Source of the DNA: Gentiana macrophylla
Taxonomy: Eukaryota; Streptophyta; Magnoliopsida; Gentianales; Gentianaceae
NCBI GenBank assembly: GCA_026214975.1
Contig: JAOBSW010001195.1
Coordinates: forward strand, 434,001 to 498,000
Reading direction: 5' to 3'
DNA: 64,000 nt
The notes beneath the pieces are model-generated. The model saw only the letters and a program-made list of their open reading frames with translations, ran no database searches and was not told the DNA's origin. The position numbers and the translations under genes were made by a program. Positions 45,781 through 56,357 of the stretch are shown here, piece after piece. Every line of letters begins with the position of its first letter. Positions within the stretch are counted from its first letter, which is position 1.

Positions 45781-45951
45781 GCAATAAAAATTAAACATTT
45801 TTAGGTACCCAACTCGATTTGGGTCCATAGGGAGTTAGTTGTCAATTACAACTCGGGAATATATCCTTTTGGGATTCTTCGGATATTGTTGCACTTGTTT
45901 TCATATATGTAAGCCACACTCCCATAGTATCTATGTTTGGGTGTGTCTTAT

Positions 45952-48504
45952 TTATATGATCTCTCGAATCTTTTGAGTGAAACTTATTTCCATGTTGCTT
46001 TCTACTATTAAAGCTAGAATGATAACCGTCATTCCTTGATGCATCGAGGCATCAGATGAACTTGATCTGGGACTTTCTTTGAGAACCGAGATTAGCCTCT
46101 CTTTGAGTCTTATACTAAAACTTTTGATAGGTTTTCTGTCTGGAATGATTGTTCGTATCAGTTTTACTAATAGATGCAGTAAAATTCCAATCATCATCAG
46201 TGGAATATAGTCTTCCTTTCCCCCTGAATGTGTGAATCTTTGAATGATTGACATTCTTGGATTTACTTTGATTGTAATTTTTCTGGTTCTTGACTTGAGT
46301 AGATCTGGCAGTTGTCTTGCCATTTCGGTTTCCATTAGATACAGCTGATCTACCATTTGGTTTCCCTTTGTTGGTAATTCTGGCTGTTTTCTTGGAAAAC
46401 TGATTTGTCCTATGTGATAATCGGCTTTTCTTGGTTCAAACAATTTTCTCAGTTTGTGGAAGTTGCTCAGCTACAAACTTAATACCAGTTTTGGTACTCG
46501 GTTCTGCAGCTTTGCTGGTTCTATTCTTGGAAGATTGTTGTGTATCAAATCCTAAACCCGTCTTGTCTCCATACGGTTTTCCTGATTTGAATCCGGTAAC
46601 TGAACTTGATTGAGCAAATGATTCGATTCTTGCCGCCGATGTCAAAGATGGCGATCGATGTTGAATCTTTTCTTTATCGATTCTAGTCAGTTTCAACACT
46701 TTTAATTCAGACTTCAATCTTTCAACTTCAAGAATTAGACTTTCCTTCTCAGCTTTTATTGATTCATAACCAGCTTGTATAGTTACTAGCTTATTCATCA
46801 ATTCATCAAGTGTTTCTTCTAATTCTTGATTTTTTGGATTGGAGTCAGCAGTCGAAGAACATGCATTTTGCATGGAAATCTGAGCTGAAGAATATTTGGA
46901 ATTTGTTTCACATACCTCATTTGGATCTTCCATGTGTGCCATTAAAGTTGTGTCGTCTGATAGTCTTTCAGTACCAGCTTCATAATCTGATTCATCTCCA
47001 GCAAGGAGTGCTCTTCTACCAACTCTTCTTGGTGGAGTCTTCTTGATCAGATCTGGACATTCAGCCTTATAATGTCCTGGCTTTTTTCAGTTGAAACAGA
47101 GATATTTAATCGTCTTTTCTTTTCTCAGGAGTCCTCTTGATGAACTTCTGAGTGACTGGGTGTCCACTCTTCATTCTTCGAATTCTAATCATCATTAGAG
47201 CCATTTGTTCTTCCATCTTGATGATGCTGAATAATGCAACACCGATAAATCTGGGCCACGTGTAATCTAAAGATGAGCTGTAAAGGAATCGAACGGCTGT
47301 AACTGTGTAAAAGATGATGTTTTTGGTGTTTTATGGCTAAGTCCAAGAATGTATCTTGGATTGCCTACGTATCCTGTGTGAATGTCCAGGAATCAAGCCT
47401 TACGTAGTTCCTGGAATGATGTATTTATAGGCACATGTCCTTCTTCTGCCCTAAGTTTAGGGCGGTTAGGTCTATTGACATAAATACCCTTAAATGGGTC
47501 TTGCCTTCCTGCCCAAGTAACCTGCTGGGTGGTGGGCCCGAGTATCTGAACCGGAAGTCTTGGCATCGACTCGCGGAATACCGACATGAGTGATCGAGGT
47601 GGGACACTTGTATAATCTGCTTGTCATTGCGGTCTTCACTGGTATGCATAGCATCCGATCCGATGTGGATCATCAGCGTAGACTTTTCCACACGCTAGCT
47701 GGACCAATCAGATACTTCCACGTGGAGAAGTGAATCCCCGTATCATCACATCTCATTCAATTCATGAAGATTTCTTGATGAGTTTTCTTGATTATCATTT
47801 GATGCTGCTGCAAGTGCTGTGGTTTTTGGTTCTTCCAGAGCTTTGATTATTGCAGCTGTACTTGTAAAATCTTCACTGAATTCATAAGCTTTCAGATCTG
47901 AGAAGATTTTGAAAGAATCCTCTATGACAAGTCTTCTAGATTCTTCCATAGCAGTGACCTTCATTTTCCAGCATATTGGTAATGCCTTCAAGATTCTTGT
48001 GTTGATAACTTTCTCAGAGTACTCAATCTTGAGTAGATCTAATTCATCCATGATAGCATTGAATCTTGTTTCCATTTGGTCAATGGTTTCTCCAAATTTC
48101 ATCTTGAAATTTTCAAAAAACAGAAATTTTGTTTTCCTTGTTTGAATCTATTCCTTCACAAACAAGTTGTAGTTTGTCCCACATTTCCTTGGCAGTTGTG
48201 CATTCTTTCACCTTTAAGTACATGTTCTTTGTCAAGAGTCCACGAGGATAAAGTCCATAGCAACATTGTTGAGATTGTTTCGCTTATGCGATCATCACAA
48301 GTCCATTCGGATTTGGGCTTTTAACTTTCGAACTTCTTTGTCCATCAACAGTTTGCATATGAGTAATCGAATTGGTCCATCAGTGAGTACATCCATCATT
48401 TCATCATGAGTAGCTGCTAGAAAGGCCTGCATATGACGTTTATATTCGTCAAATCTCTCCATGTTGCACATAAGCATCTGTCTCGCATATTGATTGTTAT
48501 CCAT
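45952..48504 (-). pseudogene. gag of element E, interrupted by a solo LTR
   Basis: Starts MDNNQYARQMLMCNMERFDE at 48504. The frames 48295-48504 and 47746-48102 hold the copia Gag core (MKFGETIDQMETRFNAIMDE). A solo LTR interrupts at 47219-47748. To its left come a zinc knuckle at about 47060-47110 (KKPGHYKAEC present, second Cys replaced by a stop), a coiled-coil-like segment (46436-46942, ELEETLDELMNKLVTIQAGY) and a basic tail (45952-46443). At least five breaks in total. Confidence 0.75.
47219..47748 (-). repeat. Solo LTR inserted in gag of element E
   Basis: 530 bp, TGATGATGCTG...GTATCATCA on the plus strand, flanked by CATCT on both sides (47214-47218 and 47749-47753). Element C lacks it at the same place (TCTTCCAT followed by TTCATCCAATTCATG). 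A TATA-like CCTATAAATAC lies on the minus strand near 47425, so it probably reads minus. Family not identified. Confidence 0.85.
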
Positions 48505-48605
48505 ATTGAGTGAGTGAAGATTGATTGTTTAACAACTGGAAACTGATCTTTCAAATGAGAACAACTAGAGGAGATTTAGAGCAAATGATATTTTGTCAAA
48601 AAGAC

Positions 48606-48730
48606 ACTGTTTCGATACCAATTGTGGGTATCGGAAATAACTGATGATCGATTACTTCAAGCAAACAAAGCGATACTTGAATTCGATTCTGGATCTCTTC
48701 AACTTAGAAACACTGCTCCGATACCAATTG
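48606..48730 (-). repeat. Duplicated primer-binding-site segment of element E
   Basis: The true primer site GCTCCGATACCA (48715-48726; TGGTATCGGAGC on the minus strand) is preceded about 106 bp to the left by a second, mutated copy (TTTCGATACCAATTG at 48610-48624). Element C has only one copy. The sequence between is not found in C. Confidence 0.65.
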
Positions 48731-50462
48731 TTGGTCCCTTGAAAGGCTAACACAAGTTTAGAGGGGGTGAATAAACTTTTCCCTAAAGCTGGATTTAAAA
48801 CAAATTAAGGTTCGATTAAACTTGTGTGGAGTTGTCGATCGAGGTGAGTTTAAGTCAAAGCGACTTAAGCTTAAAACTGAGTCAACCGGCAGCGGATATA
48901 GTTTTAGCCTTTTTCTTGATCTTGTTATTCTCTGTGAAAACTGAGTGTAGTAAACTAAATTCTGATGAATGTCAGTTTGTGAACTGTGAAGTATATAACA
49001 ATCAATTATCAAAATGCTGTAAATAAATGCTGAATAAATAAGTAAGTGCGTAAAGTAAATAAGGCAAGTATTATAGAGGTTCCAGGTGGTGTAATCATGT
49101 ACGTCCTCTATTCCCCTGTGGTGCGGAGGAAAATTCCACTAGAACTTCTTGAGGTGAACTGTTACAAAAAGTCCTAAACAATAGTCCTTGGCTAATCCCT
49201 AGCGTCACTTTCTAAACAGTTGTAGAACAGGTTGAATTGATGTTCTTCAATTTCTTGGAACACTGATCCTTGGAGGGTAAAATTGCCTCTTCACCAGCTA
49301 CCACCACAAACACAGTCTACCCGACTGCTTGTCACAACTGTCCTTGGCGAAACCTTCCCGGTTTGCTTCACGGTCTAAAACCTTTGATGTAGAATCAAAG
49401 TTGGGCTGAGAATCAATAAATTGATTCCTGTTTGTGGTTCTTCAATGTGTCTGATTCTTGATAAAATCTGTGTAGCTTGAACACTTGAAGAATTTCTAGA
49501 TATGATCTTGTTATAGCGCAAAGATGATAGCAATTCGAATGATTAATGCACACGTTAATTCTTGTTAAATCTCTGTATTCTTGTACATGTAATCCTTGGT
49601 GCAAAGGTCCTCTATTTATAGTGTGAGGTCCAATGTTCATCTGGCTTCAATTCGAATTGTATCAACGTCTCTCTTCTAACGGCTATATTTTCTGACCGTT
49701 CTGCTGTGTCAGTATTTCATCCAATAAAATCGCTTCCTTTATAACGTTCATTTCGCACGATCTGTTGTTGGATGGCTGACATATAAAACTGAGTTTCCTT
49801 ATCAGTTTTATACTGAGTTTATTGTTAGTCAGTTTCTTAACTAACTTGGAGCGTTAACTGAGATTTTACTCTTCTTCAAATTTTAGTACTCCAGTTTTCA
49901 TCTGATTATAATTGACTTAATCAGAGTACACCATGACCCATTATCATCTTAGAACTCATTGTCCTTATGATTCTTAGGTCTTCATTCAAGATCCATAAAG
50001 TCAGTTCAGGTCACCACAATCTTGCCTGAAGTCTAACTTTACAGTCTCGACGTAGTCTTCGTAACTGAGTTTGAACCCTCAGTTCTTCAATCTTCAATAA
50101 CTGAGTCTGTGACCCTCAGTTCTTAAGTCTTCTTAGATAAGCCAACTGAGTCTTTGTCCCTCAACGAACTTATTTTCTTCAGTTTGATACTGGTGTATTC
50201 TAGGTCAGTTTATCTGTCTTAGTGATTTCGATTTTTCTAGATGAATTCAGTTTTGATTTTACGACACACTAATCTATTATGATTGCTTGTCTGATGTAAC
50301 TTATACAAATATCAGACTCTAGTAAAACCTATACATTCAGTTCTAGACATCTTTTAGCTTTTCACTATAACAGCTGGCTTTAGCACTTCATCAATGAGGT
50401 TAAGATAATACTTTGAATAAATTTGATGAATTATCATCAAAACATAAATTTTATTTCCAACA
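48729..50462 (-). repeat. 5' LTR of copia element E
   Basis: 1734 bp, TGTTGGTCCC...TTTCCAACA on the plus strand. TATA box CTATAAATAG at 49612-49621 (minus). Carries its own cluster of TCGA-type changes near 48810-48860. Confidence 0.9.
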
Positions 50463-50867
50463 CTTTTTAAGATATAATAGTCCACTGCTGCTTTAGCAAT
50501 ATCTGGCTGGGAAGTACACCACTGTCCTGATGCATCTTGGATCTTATGTATGGCAAGCCTTCTTATTTTGTCTTTAGCTGTGGCATGAAAGAATGATGTG
50601 TTTCTATCACCTTCCTTAAACCACTTAAATCTATTTTTTTTTCTCCAAAAATCCTCCTGTTGAGCAAGATACATGTTGTATTGTGCAGTAGCTTTGGATA
50701 GGGTCAGTAGTTGGAGATTGATCATAAATGTTTTCCAGGTGCTGAATCTCCTCTTCACTATCCTTAACTCTTTGATTGATATTCCCAAAATTATTTTTAT
50801 TCCAAGTTTTGAGATCTCTTTTGAGTCTTTTGAGCTTATGCACCAAATCTGTCATACCATCTACCAC
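50463..50867 (-). pseudogene. LINE segment upstream of RT (right of the copia element)
   Basis: Minus-strand frames containing LVHKLKRLKRDLKTWNKNNF and GNINQRVKDSEEEIQHLE, then EEDFWRKKNRFKWF-like text (QQEDFWRKKNRFKWFKEGDR) and NTSFFHATAKDKIRRLAIHK. This is the conserved linker between endonuclease and RT of plant L1 elements. Two frames overlap, showing a frameshift near 50640. The LINE ends at 50919 without an endonuclease. Confidence 0.8.
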
Positions 50868-51218
50868 AGTGCATTGTTGGTCCCAATTATTTCTGACAAC
50901 TTGCTTGAAGTCCTTATGGAGTATAGAAAGTGTAAGTGTGAAAAAAATGCAACTTTGAAAATTGTTGAATTGAGTAAGCCAAACAAGGGAATGTTGTATT
51001 TCAAGTGCTCTATTAGTGACTTTTTTTAATGGTGCAACCCGATTGGTAGAGGTGCCTATGATGAAGTTTCCTCAATTGGAAATGATGGTAGAGATGAAGA
51101 AATACATCGACTTTGTTTGGAAAAATTTGATACAAAGATTGGGTAGTTGATGGTGTTATTAGTTGCTACTCTTGTGTTGGTTGTGTCAATTCTTATGTTG
51201 TTTGCTTATCTACTGTAG

Positions 51219-52090
51219 TGTTTTTGGGTGATGCTACTGACAATGGTTGTGACATAACACTCTTTACTCTTGATCATAGTGATCTACTTCATGAATAATA
51301 GGTTCTACATCATGATCAAGGATAAAAACATGTCGTATCATTCGTTGTGTCACAATGGATGTGACATTACCATTTCCTAATGTTTTTAGTAGAATTGTAA
51401 TGCAGATATTGAAATGATTCATGGCATTAACATTTTCTAATGTTTTTTAGTTGAATTATATTGTTTCTTTGTTCAAGTAATGACATTGCACTATTACTTT
51501 TTTTGTGTCACAATGGTTGTGGCATTAGCATTTTATGTACCTTTTTCCTTTTAGTTGGAGCTTGTTTGAGTCTGACAATATACACAACAGTAACATATTT
51601 TTATAAACCTAACCAAAACAACACTCCACCGACAACATCGAACACACCGAAACCGCAACTATAACCCAAAAACTATGGCAACCCAACATAATATTATTGA
51701 AAACGATTAGAACTTTGAAGAAAAGATAACCAAAATGGACAAGTATGTATGCAAATGGAGAAAAAATTTGAAAAAAAAAAAAATAAAGCTAAGCAACAGA
51801 TAGAAAAAAAAGGATTTTTTTAAGCTTACAGTAGTAGAATTTATATTACATAAACATCAACCCCATCTACTATCATTCACAAATTTGATCTTCAAACATG
51901 CATCAAATTGAACTTTCATTCTACAATTACAAATCAACACAAAGCGCACTTCAATGTCATACAATCGTATTCAAAACATAGTATACACATTCTAATAGTA
52001 GCAAGAAACATCCGGTAGCAAAATGAAGTTGAGTCCAACAACACATCCATACGATTACAAAACAATTGTTGCACTTTCATAACCACAAAT
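51219..52090. other. Non-coding MULE interior
   Basis: Downstream of the GRF ORF. Contains diverged repeats of a GTGTCACAATGG(T/A)TGTG-type phrase and CATTTTCTAATGTTTTT (51335-51545), then AT-rich sequence and a poly(A)-like run near 51760-51785. No gene seen. Confidence 0.5.
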
Positions 52091-53384
52091 CTACATCTTC
52101 TTTCCATATTGTTGCTTTGTCATACCACCAACTTCATTTGATTTAGGCATGCCAAACTTTTGAGCCAAGTTCACGGCAACTCCGAGTATTTGTGGCTTCA
52201 AAGGTACTTCACTTGCGCTTTCAAAAATTAACCCTCTAGGTGACCGTCTTGGTACAAAATTTGCTTGTGCAATAATTATGGAATCTCCAAGTTGCTTACC
52301 TTTTGCCTTCGATATTACTATCAACTTTTGTATAAATTGTTTTGTATGTTGTGTTTTTTGCAGCCTTGGTGACCTTCTTGATGGTAAGTCCTATAACAAG
52401 TCAATTGAAAAGATAACAATAATTTACTAAGGAATCAAGAATGCTTCATAGACAATAAACCTGAATGAAAAACAAAACTAATTAAGGATCCCGATTTTAA
52501 AATTGTAGACATAAAATGATCGTCATAGAATTACTACAATTCAGTCCCCATTTGGCTAAATTTGTTTGTGACTTGGATTGACTAAAAATATACTAAAAAC
52601 AAAACACGTCATATTCTTGCCAAAAAATAATAATATTATCACCATGGCTGTCCTTATCGCCATTTCAGGTCAGACTTCCATTTTGGTATATCCTATGTAC
52701 TTCCTTTGAATTGTTACAATTTGCAAAAAATAAGAACAACATTAATGAGTGGTAGACTAGTCACTCATGGTTAACAATATGCTACACACTATACACAAAA
52801 TGGAATGCAAAATAGAACATTTATAGTGCACATGTGGTATATAACTTGATGTACCTTTTTTATAGAACTTGATGTATCTTATTTGTTTGTTTTCTGAAAC
52901 ACTTTAAAACTTGCAAAAAGCTTATGTTTTCCGGAAAAAAAATGTAAGTAAAAATAATGCAGATGGAAGAATCACCAACTAATGCACAGGGAAGAAATCA
53001 CCAACAATATCCAACCAAAACCAGAAAAGGGCATAATCTTTATAAATAAAATTAGAAGCCCTTAGACCAGAATGCACCAACTAAATTAAGATCATTCAAC
53101 ACTCAAACATTACCTTATCCCACCAAAAGGGTCAACAAGAATTCGAAATTCCCAGGGTCGAACTAAAAAAAATATGTTAAATACAATAACTACTTACATG
53201 TTGTCCTTTTTGTGCAACTTCTCCAATGTTTGTCCCCTTGGGTGTCACTTGAGTTGTTTGCTAACCATTTTGCTTGTGCCTTGCAAAGTGTTGTGCCTTG
53301 CATCATAAAAAAACACATTAGTTCGTTAATTTTTCAATTTCTAACCGATTTAATAAGAGAAAAAATACTAATGGTCACATACAA

Positions 53385-54020
53385 CATGAATTGAAGTGCT
53401 TGAAGTATTGGACTAAGAAGGAAAATCCCATAACGGTTGTTGACTATCTGAACCACCGGCATGCCTTGCAGTCTGCATAATGAAGGTTAGTAAGCTTTCA
53501 ATGAACATTAATTTGCAAGAAAAAAGATAACAAGAACAAAAATATCCTTACACGAACCGGTAGTATCACATAAACAAACACATTAATTTGTTATTTTTTA
53601 AACTTCCTAACCGATTTATTAAGGGAAAAGGAGTACTAATGATCACATACGACATGAATTGAAGTGCTCGAAACATTGGACTTAGAAGGAAAATCCCGTA
53701 ATGATTGTTGTTGTTGACTTTCTGAACCACCGGCATGCCTTGCAGTCTGCATAATGAAGGTTAGTAAGCTTTCAATGAACATTAATTTGCAAGAAAAAAA
53801 CAAGAACAAAAATATCTTACACGAACCGGTAATATCACATAAACGAACACATTCTTTTGTTATTTTTTAACTTCCTAACCATTTTTTTAAGGGAAAAAGA
53901 GTACTAATGATCACATACAACATGAATTGAAGTGGTTGAAGCATTGGACTTAGAAGGAAAATCTCATAACGGTTGTTTTTGACAGTCTGAACCACCGGCA
54001 TGCCTTGCCGTCTGCATAAT
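53385..54020 (-). repeat. Tandemly triplicated exon in the transposase tail
   Basis: Three units about 270 bp apart (the marker ACCACCGGCATGCCTTGC is at 53452, 53726 and 53991). Each holds an approximately 90-nt open segment on the minus strand reading TARHAGGSDxQ ... DFPS ... TSIHV, preceded by TTATGCAG and followed by GTATGTG, which fit splice acceptor and donor. Internal stops have appeared in some units. Confidence 0.65.
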
Positions 54021-56352
54021 GAAGGTTAGTAAGCTGTCAATGTACATTAATATGCAAGAAAAAAGAACAAAAACAAAAATATCCTTACATTTCTTCTGTT
54101 GCATGTCCTGCTGTTGTGCCCAAGTTTTTTGCAATTGCCGCATGTAACTGTGTTATTTTTTCTAGTTGATTGTTGATTCTGTCTGAGCTCCTCGGGATCC
54201 TTCCTCCTTAACTTTTTTGGCCTGCCGGATTGCTTTCTCAAAACAGGGGGTATAATCTCAGGCATGCCACTTTTCTCCCAAAACAACATTGATGGCACCG
54301 GATGTATCATGAAAGAGTATGCAAAAATGAACACATCCTTCTTAAAGTATTCATCAACATAACTGTCAAATCTACCCTTGTCAATTTTTTATAGCAGCTA
54401 TGGCATGAGGGCAAGGTATTCCACTCAATTCAAACATTCTACAAGTACATATCTTCAATCTCAAATTCACAACATAAACATGATGTCCACATATAACCTT
54501 ATATGTTCCATCCCCTGCATAGGTGGCAAAATAATTTCTGCTTCTTTGTTTGTTATTCTCTAGTTGTTCCATTATAGATGCACATATGGCCCCTTCATAC
54601 TTCATCATTCCTTTCTTTTTAACTTGAATCCGATGCATCAACTTCCTTATCCAATTGACCATATCAACAATAGGTAACTCCCTAGCTGGAAGAATGTAGC
54701 TATTAAAGGACTCATTGATGTTGTTCACAAGAACCGGACACTTGCTATGGGCTGAAAAATGGGACCTGCTCCACGTCTCAGGGGGGATTTTCTTCAACCA
54801 AACAGCTGCATTCTCTTTCTCACTCCCCTCTTTTACAGGATCAGCCTTCTCAATCAATTCCATTGCTTTATTAAACTCAGCTTCATGCCTAACAGATGCA
54901 GCCTTCAAAAATGAATCCCTCAACATTTTCCCCTTGAACTTTTTCTTGATGTTTTCATACATGTGCCTTACGCAAAACCTATGCTCGACTCCTGGAAAAA
55001 ACTCATCAATTGCGGTAGACAACCTTTTTTGTCTGTCAGATATTAAAACCGACATTCTTTCATCCAACCCGCCTATGTCATCTAATAAGTGTTCAAAGAA
55101 CCATTTCCATAAATCGTACATTTCTGCCTCAACAACACCAATAGATATAGGGTACATATTATCATTCCCATCCCTCCCAATAGCACTTAACATTTGACCT
55201 TTGTAACAACCTTTCAGAAAACATCCATCCAAGCCAATGACAGGCCTACACCCGCTTAAAATCCTCTTTTGCATGCGGACAAACAAACATACAAACTCTC
55301 AAAGGTCCTTAGTGGTGTCTCACCAAGAATGTGTCCATCACTATTCACTAAATCCCCCTACTGTTTGTTTGCAAGACCATATCTTTAAACTTAAGCTTGC
55401 ATGTAGTTCCTGGATTTGTCTTGGATAGGGTGGCACAAAAATCCCACAATCTATTATATTGGTCAGCATCGTTCCCATAAATCAACTCTTTAGCTTTCCT
55501 CTTAGCCATGCAACCTTGAGAGTAACTACAATCCATAATTAAATCCCTCTTCACATCTTTCAACAAAGTTTTCACAGAACATGTAGGGTCGTCCCTCATT
55601 TTTTCCATATATCTTTGTGTAATATACCTTGCATTGCAATGCTTGTTCACATATTGCCTACCACAAGTATGCTCTCCATGTAAGGTTTTTACTTGAAAGA
55701 GATGGCCACCTTGCATTGGGGATGAATGAATCCTCTATGAGCACCCCTGATCACATTGAGCAGTGATTCTACGATTCGCATTTCTTATATATCTTACAGC
55801 GTATCCATGCCTAACATTCCATTCCTTCAATGCAAACTTCTGTCCAACTTTGAAAGTAAAGTTGGGCTGTTCAAAATCTTCCTCTTCAATTACATCATCT
55901 AACGGATTAACATAGCTATCATGTAATTGCTCTTCTATATTGAATATTTCATTCCAATTATCTTCATTCACCTGCAAAGTCTCACTTGGACATACAATTT
56001 CTGATGCATATTCAATTATTGTTGGATCGGCTGCACCTAAATTTGATTCAACATTCACAGACCTTTGAGTCCATAACGGTGGTTTAGTTGTGTGTAAGGC
56101 TGTGACTATGTCATCTACATCCTCCATATCCACATAAATCTCATCATCAAACAAGTCCACCGGTTTATCCTCGTCATTCAGTTGTTCATCATCCTCATCT
56201 TCACTGTCGGTTTCATTACCCACATCTTCATGTGTTTGTTCTCTATCATTGTCATTGGTCTCATTGTCTACAATTTCATCACTTATAACAGCTAACAACT
56301 CTAGAAAAGGCATATCATCATACATTAAATGCATAACATGCAAGTCGAGATC

Positions 56353-56357
56353 ATCCA
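56353..56357. repeat. TSD of the family D solo LTR (left copy)
   Basis: ATCCA; an identical ATCCA follows the LTR at 58153-58157. Ignoring the insert and one ATCCA restores the transposase reading frame across the junction. Confidence 0.9.

Larger units (their letters stand above)
39455..50462 (-). mobile_element. Complete Sirevirus-like Ty1/copia element E, inserted in the LINE
   Basis: About 11.0 kb with LTRs of 1740 and 1734 bp, initiator tRNA-Met primer site, gag, protease, integrase, RT, RNase H, a further ORF after pol, and a polypurine tract. CTTTT stands at both ends in the LINE sequence (39451-39455, sharing the terminal T with the LTR, and 50463-50467). All coding blocks have lesions. 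It carries a 530-bp solo LTR in gag. Close relative of element C. Confidence 0.9.
36069..50919 (-). mobile_element. 5'-truncated L1-type LINE with RNase H, interrupted by a copia element
   Basis: Minus-strand non-LTR element ending in an A-rich tail (36069-36085, T-rich on the plus strand) next to a 14-bp TSD. From 5' to 3': the linker before RT (50463-50867), RT (38317-39454), a zinc-binding reverse-transcriptase-associated segment (37640-38060), and RNase H (36800-37290). ORF1 and the endonuclease are absent, so the copy was 5' truncated on insertion. Excluding the copia element, about 3.8 kb. It sits in the GRF ORF of the MULE. Confidence 0.85.
35997..51218 (+). pseudogene. GRF zinc-finger/membrane ORF, split by a LINE
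   Basis: Exon-like halves at 35997-36068 and 50934-51218 join exactly at the LINE insertion site. The left half reads MSTTNSRRGRTGGTRDILY, then EYRKC; the right half continues CEKNATLKIVELSKPNKG and then YFKCSISDFF-stop-WCNP. Cys-x-Cys near the start, a later Cys and the FF-W end match the GRF zinc finger, a nucleic-acid-binding fold. A short acidic stretch follows and then a predicted membrane segment (VLLVATLVLVVSILMLFAYL) just before the end. Two in-frame stops (TAA 51028-51030 and a TAG before the membrane segment) add to the LINE damage. It lies within the MULE TIRs, opposite in strand to the transposase. It may be a second MULE gene or a captured host gene. Confidence 0.7.

Noticed and set aside
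54715..55197. 160-codon plus-strand ORF
   Set aside because: Exactly antisense to the DDE domain of the MULE transposase, which has clear motifs.
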